DNA of 5,767 nucleotides from Pseudomonadota bacterium (GTDB lineage: Bacteria > Desulfobacterota > Syntrophia > Syntrophales > JADFWA01). The DNA lies in contig JAUWQS010000121.1 of the NCBI GenBank assembly GCA_030610915.1, forward strand, positions 1 to 5,767, written 5' to 3'. The notes beneath the pieces were generated by a model. That model had not been told where the DNA came from, ran no database searches, and saw only the letters and a program-made list of their open reading frames with translations. The first letter of the stretch is position 1; every line of letters starts with the position of its first letter. Positions 1 to 5,524 of this stretch are shown here, one piece after another. A program made the translations under genes and the position numbers.

Positions 1-1
1 G

Positions 2-148
2 GAATTGAGTTTTGAGGCCGGCACTGCTATGGGTTTGACTGGGTCTTTTGATCGGGAGAATCAAAAATGTATAAGTTATTTCCCGATAGACCCTAAGTAC
101 TCAGATTCACAGTTCACGGTTCAGTGGCTAAAAAACGGTCAACCTTGA
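2..148 (+). CDS. Possible 3' end of an unidentified protein (partial)
   Basis: A reading frame is open from the window edge to a TGA at 146-148, giving about 48 residues. It includes stretches such as FEAGTAMGLTGSFDREN and YFPIDPKYSDSQFTVQW. The composition looks protein-like, with aromatic and charged residues mixed and no low complexity, but I do not recognise a family. Its last dozen codons overlap the left arm of the inverted repeat at 112-165, so the natural C-terminus may have been altered by that repeat. The T-run behind the hairpin lies in the right orientation to terminate a forward transcript, which mildly supports a real gene. It would be convergent with the nifV-like fragment. An open frame of this length can arise by chance, so the call is tentative. 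Confidence 0.35.
   Translation, partial: ELSFEAGTAMGLTGSFDRENQKCISYFPIDPKYSDSQFTVQWLKNGQP
41..93. repeat. Interrupted inverted repeat
   Basis: GGGTC (41-45) and ATCGGGA (51-57) are mirrored by TCCCGAT (81-87) and GACCC (89-93). Inside, TTTTGAT (46-52) pairs with ATCAAAA (60-66), so two alternative hairpins compete for the same bases. No T-run follows. It may be a dispersed repeat or a mRNA structure within the possible upstream gene; function unknown. Confidence 0.4.
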
Positions 149-173
149 ACCTTTGAACCGTGAACCATTTTTT
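112..173 (+). terminator. Hairpin with T-run, possible terminator or dispersed repeat
   Basis: GTTCACGGTTCA (112-123) and TGAACCGTGAAC (154-165) are perfect 12-bp inverted repeats with a 30-nt loop, followed by CATTTTTTG. In the forward direction this resembles a rho-independent terminator for whatever gene ends near 148. The loop is long, and gttcacggttca-type repeats are common dispersed sequences, so it may simply be a repeat. No T-run lies on the other side, so it would not serve the minus-strand fragment. Confidence 0.45.
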
Positions 174-175
174 GT

Positions 176-196
176 TTCCGGCTTGTCCGGGTTAGG
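176..196 (+). repeat. 21-bp direct repeat, copy 1
   Basis: The 21 bases here, with core CGGCTTGTCCGGGTTAGG, recur exactly and in the same orientation at 5472-5492. This copy sits 12 bases beyond the stop codon of the nifV-like fragment, just after the T-run of the hairpin. Exact conservation across more than 5 kb marks it as a dispersed repeat module. Confidence 0.7.
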
Positions 197-208
197 GCGC
201 TTACAATC

Positions 209-508
209 TCAACGAAAATATGAACCCGTTCCCAATTGCAGGAGCTGCTCATCTGTAAGGCTCGTTTTTAGCCGCATGGATTCGCTTTTTACCATCGTCA
301 GCAGGTCTTCAAGAAGATGGTCTTCGGTTGATATACCCAGGCTTTCGAGTTTGTGGCGAAGCGCATTTATTCCCGCTTTTTTGCCAACAAGAAATGTCCT
401 GTCAAGGGATACCTCTGATGGATCATATGGCTCATAATTTGAGGGATCCTTAATTAGACCGTCTATATGGATACCCGACTCACATGTAAAGATATCGTAA
501 TAGCTCAA
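209..508 (-). pseudogene. Homocitrate synthase-like (NifV/AksA family) C-terminal fragment
   Basis: The protein has about 99 residues and keeps only the C-terminal part of the DRE-TIM metallolyase family (homocitrate synthase NifV/AksA, relatives of isopropylmalate synthase and Re-citrate synthase). The visible family stretch is ESGIHIDGLIKDPSNYEP, followed by the FLVGKKAGINAL segment that corresponds to the usual GKHSG region, then a helical tail. Intact members are roughly 370-400 residues; the TIM barrel with the acetyl-CoA and metal sites is absent. Homology runs back to Asp-Ile-Phe, encoded by 488-496. The bases beyond 496 belong to element E1, so the first residues (from the TTG at 506-508, Ser-Tyr-Tyr) come from the element. 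The open frame continues to a stop at 551-553 without adding family sequence. It is most likely a dead remnant. The exact substrate of the parent enzyme cannot be told from this part. Confidence 0.75.
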
Positions 509-767
509 TAAATAGGGGCAAACTCCGGTATGTAAAAGTGATTGTGAATCTTAGCCATTCACGGCTTGAAATTGGAAGTTAGAAATTTTGGAGAGATGAA
601 GCGAATTTACGAGTTGACAGGCTTCGGCGTGAGCTCAGTCGAGTCCTACAAAAGCATGAAGGCCGAGTTTCCAATTTCTATTTTCTAATTTCAATATTCA
701 GTAAACGCTTACCGTGGATCGAGACCAACACTTTAAAAATGTAATGCCCAATTTATTGAGCTGATAC
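497..767. mobile_element. E1: MITE-like element with terminal inverted repeats
   Basis: The left end, GTAATAGCTCAATAAATAGG (497-516), is mirrored at the right end (745-767), whose reverse complement begins GTATCAGCTCAATAAAT. The same two end types bound E2 at 3802-4033 in the same orientation. The element is 271 bp, has no convincing coding frame, and is non-autonomous. Inside lies a further imperfect inverted repeat (566-591 with 671-694) and a module shared with the repeat region near 5241. Flanking 8-mers AAGATATC (489-496) and CAGATTTC (769-776) match at 6 of 8 bases and are offset by one base on the right, so there is no clean target duplication here. GTAA ends with 8-bp duplications are typical of the IS66 family, so an IS66-driven MITE is a reasonable inference. 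Confidence 0.7.
566..694. repeat. Imperfect inverted repeat inside E1
   Basis: TTGAAATTGGAAGTTAGAAA and following bases (566-591) are mirrored by CCAATTTCTATTTTCTAATT and following bases (671-694), with a 2-base gap and a few mismatches. The AT-rich 'gaaattggaa/ttccaatttc' type is a widespread dispersed bacterial repeat. It appears nested within E1, either inserted there or forming the element's core. Confidence 0.55.
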
Positions 768-791
768 ACAGATTTCACGAATCAAAAGTTT

Positions 792-796
792 AAGGA
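792..796 (+). promoter_or_regulatory. Ribosome binding site of lon
   Basis: AAGGA lies 10 bases before the ATG at 807 and supports that start over the in-frame ATG at 846 (residue 14), which has no comparable site. Confidence 0.7.
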
Positions 797-806
797 AATA
801 ACAATT

Positions 807-3260
807 ATGTTAAATTTTGGCAGAGATAATGAAAAAGAAGAAGGTATGGTTATTCCTCTTCTTCCATTGAGAGATATTGTGGTATTCCCCTATATGATCG
901 TGCCTCTTTTTGTCGGCAGGGAAGAATCGATAAATGCCCTCGAATCCGCCATGAAACACGATAAAGAAATATTTTTAGCAGCGCAGAAGAGCGCTCAAAA
1001 AGAAGACCCGACAAAAGATGATATCCACAGGGTTGGCACTGTAGGAATCATTATTCAGCTCTTGAGGCTTCCGGATGGAACGGTGAAGGTTCTCGTTGAA
1101 GGGAAAAAGAGGGGGAAGATCAGGAGATATATTCCCAATGTAGATTTTTATCTTGTTAATGTTGAAGAGATAGAAGATAGCGGCAGCGCTACAACCGTTA
1201 AGACAGAAGCGTTAATGAGGAGCGCCGCGGAAACATTTGAGAAGTATTTAAGGTTGAGCAACAGGATACCCTCCGGGGTAAGTACAGTTGTATCATCTAT
1301 AGACAGTCCTTCGAAGTTGACCGATGTTATAGCGTCTCATCTTAGCGTCAAGTTGAAGAGCAGGCAAAAGATTTTGGAAATGTTAGAAGTGCCGGACAGG
1401 CTTGAAATGATATATGAACTAATGCTCTCTGAAATAGAAATCCTTCAGGTAGAGAAAAAGATAAAGGGACGTGTAAAGAAGCAGATGGAAAAGACTCAGA
1501 AGGACTACTATCTGAATGAACAGATGAGAGCAATTCAGAAGGAGATGGGGGAGAAGGATGACTTCAAGAGTGAAATTGAGGAGATCGAAAAAAGATTAAA
1601 GAAAAAGAAATTATCTGACGAGGCAGCCAAAAAGGTAAAGCAGGAAATAAAGAAATTAAAGATGATGGCGCCCATGTCTGCCGAGGCAACGGTGATCAGA
1701 AATTATATAGACTGGATATTGGATATGCCCTGGTCTGAAAAAACTTCAAACAAATACACTCTCAAGGAATCGGAAGTAATATTAGAAGAAGATCATTATG
1801 GTCTTAAAAAAGTTAAAGAGAGGATATTGGAATACCTTGCGGTTCAGACCTTAGTGAAAAAGAATAAGGGGCCAATTCTCTGTCTTGTTGGACCTCCAGG
1901 CGTTGGCAAGACATCCGTGGCCAAATCGGTTGCAAGGGCCACTGACAGAAAATTTGTCAGGTTCTCACTTGGCGGCATTAGAGATGAGGCTGAGATAAGG
2001 GGGCATAGAAGAACATATATCGGCGCCATGCCCGGAAAGATTATTCAACTGCTGAAGAAGGCCGGTTCAAATAATCCGGTATTTTGCCTTGATGAGGTTG
2101 ATAAATTAAGCTCGGATTACAGAGGAGATCCTTCCTCGGCTCTTTTAGAAGCGCTTGATCCGGAGCAGAATGATGCCTTCAATGATAATTATCTCGAGGT
2201 CGACTATGATCTCTCCGATGTGATGTTTATAACGACTGCCAATATTCTGGATACAATACCGGCGCCTCTCAGAGACAGGATGGAGGTTATTCGAATTGCG
2301 GGATATACTGAACAGGAGAAGTTAAAAATAGCGACGAGATTTCTCGTTCCGAAAGAGATCGAAGCAAACGGCCTGACAAAGGAGAATATCAGTTTTTCCA
2401 ATGGCGCCATTCTGAATATTATAAAGCAATACACAAGAGAGGCTGGAGTTAGAAATCTGGAGAGAGAAATTGCATCGATATGCAGAAAAGTGGCCAGAGA
2501 GACCGTTACTAACGGTAGTAATGGACAGATTAAGATGACATCCAATTCACCTCAAAAATATCTTGGTGTTCCAAAGTTCAGGCATGGAGAAACCGAAGGA
2601 AAAGACGAAATAGGGCTGACTGTTGGTCTGGCTTGGACTGAGGTAGGAGGCGAACTTCTCACTATAGAAACATCTCTTATGCGTGGTAAAGGTAATTTAA
2701 TTCTGACCGGGAAGTTGGGAGATGTAATGCAGGAATCCGCCCAGGCTGCTCTCACTTATGTGCGTGCGAGGGCTGATAGTCTCGGACTTTCAGAAGATTT
2801 TTATAGGAAAACAGATATTCACGTGCATGTTCCTGAAGGAGCTATACCAAAAGATGGACCATCCGCCGGGATAGCCATAGCAGTGTCGATAGCCTCGGCT
2901 TTTCTAAAGAGAAAGGTAAGAGGGGATCTGGCAATGACCGGTGAGATTACATTGAGGGGGAGAGTCTTACCGATAGGCGGGCTAAAAGAGAAATTGCTGG
3001 CGGCCCATCGGGGGAATCTGAAGACCGTCATAGTTCCACAGGATAATCAGAAGGACATGGCCGATATCCCCCGTAATGTGTTGAAGGCGCTTGAAATAAT
3101 TTTTGTGGAGAGTGTGGACGAAGTCTTAAAGGTGGCTCTCCTTCCCTGTGTTGACACGAAAGAGGACATAACATACAATAAGAGAGATTTTGCGGGCGCT
3201 CAGGAAATTCATGTAAACGGGGTAAAAAGATACCATGACTCTTTGGGTTTTCCGGTTTAA
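807..3260 (+). CDS. lon: ATP-dependent Lon protease
   Basis: This is the cytoplasmic hexameric serine protease that unfolds and degrades misfolded and regulatory proteins. The order is canonical. An N-terminal LON substrate-binding domain spans about residues 14-210 ([20 protein letters not shown] at its start). A Lys/Glu-rich helical, coiled-coil linker spans about 215-300. The AAA+ domain has Walker A GPPGVGKT (362-369, Lys368), Walker B with Asp429-Glu430, and sensor-1 Asn479 in TTAN. The protease domain starts near 603, with catalytic Ser686 in DGPSAG and Lys729 in GGLKEK. The Ser-Lys spacing of 43 equals that of E. coli Lon (679/722). At 817 aa it is about 30 residues longer than the E. 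coli enzyme, mainly at the C-terminal tail, which is unlikely to matter for catalysis. The tRNA-Val gene begins 27 bases after the stop. No HrcA (CIRCE) or clear heat-shock promoter is visible upstream. Confidence 0.98.
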   Translation: MLNFGRDNEKEEGMVIPLLPLRDIVVFPYMIVPLFVGREESINALESAMKHDKEIFLAAQKSAQKEDPTKDDIHRVGTVGIIIQLLRLPDGTVKVLVEGKKRGKIRRYIPNVDFYLVNVEEIEDSGSATTVKTEALMRSAAETFEKYLRLSNRIPSGVSTVVSSIDSPSKLTDVIASHLSVKLKSRQKILEMLEVPDRLEMIYELMLSEIEILQVEKKIKGRVKKQMEKTQKDYYLNEQMRAIQKEMGEKDDFKSEIEEIEKRLKKKKLSDEAAKKVKQEIKKLKMMAPMSAEATVIRNYIDWILDMPWSEKTSNKYTLKESEVILEEDHYGLKKVKERILEYLAVQTLVKKNKGPILCLVGPPGVGKTSVAKSVARATDRKFVRFSLGGIRDEAEIRGHRRTYIGAMPGKIIQLLKKAGSNNPVFCLDEVDKLSSDYRGDPSSALLEALDPEQNDAFNDNYLEVDYDLSDVMFITTANILDTIPAPLRDRMEVIRIAGYTEQEKLKIATRFLVPKEIEANGLTKENISFSNGAILNIIKQYTREAGVRNLEREIASICRKVARETVTNGSNGQIKMTSNSPQKYLGVPKFRHGETEGKDEIGLTVGLAWTEVGGELLTIETSLMRGKGNLILTGKLGDVMQESAQAALTYVRARADSLGLSEDFYRKTDIHVHVPEGAIPKDGPSAGIAIAVSIASAFLKRKVRGDLAMTGEITLRGRVLPIGGLKEKLLAAHRGNLKTVIVPQDNQKDMADIPRNVLKALEIIFVESVDEVLKVALLPCVDTKEDITYNKRDFAGAQEIHVNGVKRYHDSLGFPV

Positions 3261-3287
3261 TGAGGTTTCCCAAGAGGGTAAAGTTAT

Positions 3288-3363
3288 GGGCGGGTAGCTC
3301 AGATGGGAGAGCGCCACGTTTACACCGTGGATGTCACAGGTTCAAGTCCTGTTCCGCCTACCA
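3288..3363 (+). tRNA. tRNA-Val (anticodon UAC)
   Basis: The full cloverleaf can be drawn. The acceptor GGGCGGG (3288-3294) pairs with TCCGCCT (3353-3359), with G-U pairs at both ends. The D arm contains AGCTCAGATGGGAGAGC. The anticodon stem CCACG/CGTGG encloses TTTACAC with anticodon TAC at 3321-3323, and the T arm is ACAGG-TTCAAGT-CCTGT. The discriminator is A, and CCA is encoded (3361-3363), giving 76 nt. It lies close behind lon with no terminator between, so lon read-through may contribute to its transcription. Confidence 0.97.
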
Positions 3364-3396
3364 TTAAGAAGTGATAATTTAATAATAGTGATGAAA

Positions 3397-3546
3397 TCGT
3401 AAAAAGTCCACGCAGTGTCATTCTGAGGAGCGAAGCGACGAAGAATCTGTGGCTCAGGATAAACTCCGCGACGAAGAATCTCAATGATATCAGATTCTTC
3501 GCTATCGCTCAGAATGACAAAAGAGTATTTTTCCGACTTTTTACGA
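3397..3546. repeat. E5: nested palindromic repeat element between two tRNA genes
   Basis: Perfect 12-bp ends TCGTAAAAAGTC (3397-3408) and GACTTTTTACGA (3535-3546) enclose a second perfect inverted repeat, GTCATTCTGAG (3417-3427) with CTCAGAATGAC (3508-3518). Inside these, AGATTCTTCGC (3492-3502) opposes two direct copies of GCGACGAAGAATCT (3435-3448 and 3468-3481). The 'GTCATTCTGAGGAGCGAAG' core is a dispersed repeat known from many bacterial genomes. The 150-bp unit has no coding potential and no clear target duplication. It separates tRNA-Val from tRNA-Asp and could fold into a long hairpin in a joint precursor. Confidence 0.7.
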
Positions 3547-3600
3547 GACTGTCAATAGTATAGGAATTTCCGTTTTTTGTTCAATCTTATTAATAGGTTT

Positions 3601-3652
3601 AATTGATTGGATTGGTTAACTAATTGAACCAATAAAACTAATCAAACCAATT
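3601..3652. repeat. Imperfect palindrome upstream of tRNA-Asp
   Basis: AATTGATTGGATTGGTT (3601-3617) matches the reverse complement of AACTAATCAAACCAATT (3636-3652) at 14 of 17 bases. An alternative inner pairing is ATTGGTT with AACCAAT around TAATTG. AT-rich, no coding. It resembles a dispersed palindromic repeat and forms the 5' flank of tRNA-Asp. Confidence 0.5.
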
Positions 3653-3660
3653 GATATTGC

Positions 3661-3737
<77 letters not shown>

Positions 3738-3750
3738 TTAATATCAAGGC

Positions 3751-3789
3751 AAAGGGATTGGTTCAATCTGGCTAATCCCTTTTTGTTTT
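3751..3789 (+). terminator. Rho-independent terminator after tRNA-Asp
   Basis: AAAGGGATT (3751-3759) pairs perfectly with AATCCCTTT (3774-3782) across a 14-nt loop and runs into TTTTTGTTTT. Position and orientation fit the end of the tRNA transcript. Confidence 0.85.
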
Positions 3790-3801
3790 AATGCCTTTTT
3801 G

Positions 3802-4033
3802 GTAATAGTTCAATAAATAGAGGAAGGCATATGGCAGAAACATGTAGCGGAAGGCTTCAGCCTTCCATGTGCTTTAGTCATACTGTGTTGCGTGAATATG
3901 GAGACCTGAAGGTCTCCGCTACAGGGGCTGTGCAAAGCTCAAAGGCGTGACCTCTACGCTACGCCCAAACCCCGCTTCCGGAAGATGGAGACGGCTACGT
4001 GTCTGGGTTTGCCACTATTTATTAAGCTGATAC
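3802..4033. mobile_element. E2: MITE-like element with 8-bp target duplication
   Basis: The left end GTAATAGTTCAATAAATAG (3802-3820) and the right end (4010-4033, reverse complement GTATCAGCTTAATAAATAG) are terminal inverted repeats matching those of E1. The element is immediately flanked by a perfect direct repeat CCTTTTTG (3794-3801 and 4034-4041), which defines its borders exactly and shows insertion by transposition. It is 232 bp and non-coding, so it needs a transposase from elsewhere. The interior differs from E1 and consists of paired hairpins plus CAAACCC (3966-3972) opposite GGGTTTG (4005-4011). GTAA termini and 8-bp duplication suggest IS66-type mobilisation (inference). Confidence 0.8.
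3843..3923. repeat. Twin-hairpin repeat inside E2
   Basis: TGTAGCGGA (3843-3851) and TCCGCTACA (3915-3923) form an outer perfect inverted repeat. It overlaps two local perfect hairpins: GGAAGGC-ttca-GCCTTCC (3849-3866) and GGAGACC-tgaa-GGTCTCC (3900-3917). The tetraloops are reverse complements of each other, so each hairpin echoes the other. No coding potential. Confidence 0.65.
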
Positions 4034-4052
4034 CCTTTTTGTATCATTATTT

Positions 4053-4101
4053 GTAACTACTCAGGTAGTCAGGCTGAAGCTGTTGTAGGCTGAGTAGTTA
4101 T
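4053..4101. repeat. GTAACTACTCA palindromic repeat
   Basis: TAACTACTCA (4054-4063) and TGAGTAGTTA (4091-4100) are perfect 10-bp inverted repeats with a 27-nt loop, followed by TTTTT. The 18 bases from 4053 recur at 4157-4174 with one mismatch, and GTAACTACTCAG occurs again at 5393-5404. The T-run would permit termination, but no gene ends just upstream, so a repeat unit is the better reading. Confidence 0.55.
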
Positions 4102-4114
4102 TTTTGTAATTATT

Positions 4115-4231
4115 TAGCCACCGATCTACGCAGATTATCACTGATATTTTTTTATTGTAACTACTCATGTAGTCACGTGATTTCTTTGTATTTAAATTTA
4201 TCTGCGTTCATCTGTGTGAATCTGTGGCTGA
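4115..4231. repeat. 'GCCAC..GATCTACGCAGAT' inverted repeat
   Basis: The left arm TAGCCACCGATCTACGCAGA (4115-4134) is mirrored by the right arm at 4200-4231, which holds ATCTGCGT and later GTGGCTGA with about 10 extra bases between. This belongs to the 'cacagat/atctgtg' class of dispersed repeats. A copy of GTAACTACTCA sits in its middle (4157-4167), suggesting one repeat nested in another. The right arm ends 46 bases before the radical SAM start, so the gene's promoter must lie in or near this repeat; I cannot identify one. Confidence 0.5.
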
Positions 4232-4264
4232 GTGGTTGCCATTATTTTAAGCTCGGAATCCGCA

Positions 4265-4271
4265 AAAGGAG
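4265..4271 (+). promoter_or_regulatory. Ribosome binding site that fixes a TTG start
   Basis: AAGGAGG, a near-perfect Shine-Dalgarno sequence, lies 6 bases before TTG at 4278. The first in-frame ATG (4293) is 21 bases away, too far, so TTG is the supported start. Confidence 0.85.
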
Positions 4272-4277
4272 GCAGCT

Positions 4278-5150
4278 TTGAAATACGAAGGAATGATTAT
4301 CAGACCTCCGAGTGAGGCTCACAGTCTTTTGCTGCAAGTAACTGTTGGATGTTCACATAATAAGTGTACCTTTTGCTCTGCATATAAAGAGAAGAAATTC
4401 AAAATAAAGAAGTTTGATGAGATTGAGGAAGATATACTTGAGGCAAGTCGTTATGGCTCTATTGAAAAGGTGTTTCTCTGTGATGGCGATGCCTTGATTA
4501 TACCACAGCACAGGCTGATCGAAATTCTTGAGTCTATAAAGCATAATATCAAAGGGCTGAGACAGGTGGGAACTTACGCAAATGCCAAAAGTATACTGCG
4601 GAAAACGCCGGACGATCTGTCACAGTTGAGAAAGCTCGGTCTAAAAATAGCCTATCTTGGCGTGGAGACGGGTAATGAAGATTTACTCAAGAAAGTAAAG
4701 AAAGGGGCTAATTATGATCAGATGGTGGAGGCCGGGCGGAGGATAAAAGAAGCCGGTATAACGCTGTCTGTCACCGTTCTTTTAGGGATCGGCGGTAAAA
4801 AGAAGAGCGTGGAGCATGCAATGGATACTGCCAGAATATTGACGGATATTGATCCGGACTATGTGGGGGCGCTGACAGTGATGGTCGTTCCCGGCTCACC
4901 ATTGCACGAAGAATATAAATCCGGTGCATTTGAGCTTCCGGACACTTTCGGTTTTCTTCAGGAGCTTGGACTCATGGTAGCCAACTCTAACTTTACCAAC
5001 TGTTTCTTCACATCCAACCATGCATCAAACTACCTGCCAATAAGGGCGATAATGCCTCAAGAAAAAAACGAAACAGTAAAAATGATTTACGATGTTATTA
5101 AAGCCGGTGATTCCCGGTCACTCAGGCCGGAATATTTGCGCGCACTCTAA
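4278..5150 (+). CDS. Radical SAM protein of unknown substrate
   Basis: The 290-residue protein carries a cysteine motif GCSHNKCTFC (24-33) that should bind a [4Fe-4S] cluster and S-adenosylmethionine. The spacing is C-x4-C-x2-C (Cys25, Cys30, Cys33), one residue longer than the classic C-x3-C-x2-C. It is preceded by RPPSEAHSLLLQVTVGC, which I recall as typical of an uncharacterised radical SAM group whose members start 'RPPSEA' and end 'LRPE..R.L'. Downstream are GVETGNE (128-134), a SAM-contact strand of the TIM barrel, LLGIGG (168-173), and a conserved tail with SNHASNYLP (246-254) and LRPEYLRAL (282-290). No B12-binding, TRAM or SPASM domain is evident, and no signal peptide or membrane segment. 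It appears monocistronic, with repeats on both sides. Its reaction is unknown; family membership is sure, function is not. Confidence 0.93.
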   Translation: MKYEGMIIRPPSEAHSLLLQVTVGCSHNKCTFCSAYKEKKFKIKKFDEIEEDILEASRYGSIEKVFLCDGDALIIPQHRLIEILESIKHNIKGLRQVGTYANAKSILRKTPDDLSQLRKLGLKIAYLGVETGNEDLLKKVKKGANYDQMVEAGRRIKEAGITLSVTVLLGIGGKKKSVEHAMDTARILTDIDPDYVGALTVMVVPGSPLHEEYKSGAFELPDTFGFLQELGLMVANSNFTNCFFTSNHASNYLPIRAIMPQEKNETVKMIYDVIKAGDSRSLRPEYLRAL

Positions 5151-5207
5151 AAGTAGTTTGGGCTGAATGCTGAAGGCTTTTAGTCCCTTAGCTGGGAAAC
5201 TTGTGCC

Positions 5208-5234
5208 TGCCTGTGCGTTGCCCGCAGACAGGCA
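5208..5234. repeat. Bulged hairpin repeat
   Basis: TGCCTG (5208-5213) pairs with CAGGCA (5229-5234) and TGCG (5214-5217) with CGCA (5223-5226), leaving a GA bulge and a 5-nt loop. It is followed by an A-run on the plus strand, so it is not a forward terminator. A dispersed-repeat module is most likely. Confidence 0.5.
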
Positions 5235-5366
5235 AAAAATGGCTTCGGCGTGAGCGTTCACCCTTCGACAAGCTGAGTCGAACCGCAAAAGAGTTTAGTA
5301 ACCATTCACCGCAGAGAACACAGAGATGATAAAATAATTAACTTAGGATTAGCTGGAGGGCGGGTG

Positions 5367-5392
5367 GCATGGACAAACTTGTTTGTCCGTGC
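5367..5392. repeat. Near-perfect hairpin GGACAAAC-tt-GTTTGTCC
   Basis: GCATGGACAAAC (5367-5378) pairs with GTTTGTCCGTGC (5381-5392) across two bases, with one T-G wobble: a 12-bp stem with almost no loop. GTAACTACTCAG follows directly. As DNA it could extrude a cruciform; as a regulator binding site it lacks a nearby gene start. Confidence 0.6.
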
Positions 5393-5471
5393 GTAACTAC
5401 TCAGATATGGGCTATTAGTTGCGTTGAAGCGGAAACCCAACAAAAGCCTTTGAGCTTTCAGCTTTAAGCTC

Positions 5472-5492
5472 TTCCGGCTTGTCCGGGTTAGG
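5472..5492 (+). repeat. 21-bp direct repeat, copy 2
   Basis: Identical to 176-196. Its TAG (5489-5491) is the in-frame stop that limits the upstream extension of the CorC-like reading frame. Confidence 0.7.
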
Positions 5493-5524
5493 TTGTTTTT
5501 CCTTCAGCCTTCAGCCTATCTACC

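Larger units (their letters stand above)
5161..5516. repeat. E4: repeat mosaic bounded by inverted repeats
   Basis: GGCTGAATGCTGAAGGC (5161-5177) matches the reverse complement of TCCTTCAGCCTTCAGCC (5500-5516) at 15 of 17 bases, so the gene-free stretch is enclosed by inverted repeats. Inside are several separate modules: a TGCCTGTGCG hairpin (5208-5234), GGCTTCGGCGTGAGC (5241-5255, also in E1), 'TTCGACAAGCTGAGTCGAAC', 'CACCGCAGAGAACACAGAG', a GGACAAAC hairpin, GTAACTACTCAG, GCCTTTGAGCTTT (5446-5458, inverse copy in E2) and the 21-bp repeat at 5472. No coding frame, transposase or target duplication is visible. It may be one element or a pile-up of repeats. Confidence 0.5.

Noticed and set aside
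153..437. Forward open frame of 94 codons
   Set aside because: It lies antisense to the nifV-like fragment, which has clear family homology; its Ser/Arg-rich composition is that of a shadow frame.
561..591. CTTGAA as a sigma-32 -35 element for lon
   Set aside because: No matching CCCAT-type -10 follows at the proper distance; it is part of the inverted repeat inside E1 and more than 200 bases from lon.
1348..3317. Several minus-strand open frames across lon
   Set aside because: All are antisense to a conserved, complete Lon reading frame and resemble no protein family.
3397..3660. CRISPR-like repeats
   Set aside because: The repeated GCGACGAAGAATCT occurs only twice at one spacing and belongs to a nested palindrome; no regular repeat-spacer pattern exists.
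4054..4105. Rho-independent terminator
   Set aside because: A stem with a T-run is present, but no gene ends upstream and the stem motif recurs elsewhere, so it is listed as a repeat.
4353..4544. Minus-strand open frame inside the radical SAM gene
   Set aside because: It is antisense to the cysteine-motif region and has no ribosome binding site or family resemblance.
5161..5516. Small protein gene between the radical SAM and CorC-like genes
   Set aside because: No frame with a start, ribosome binding site and plausible composition is visible; the stretch is made of repeat modules.
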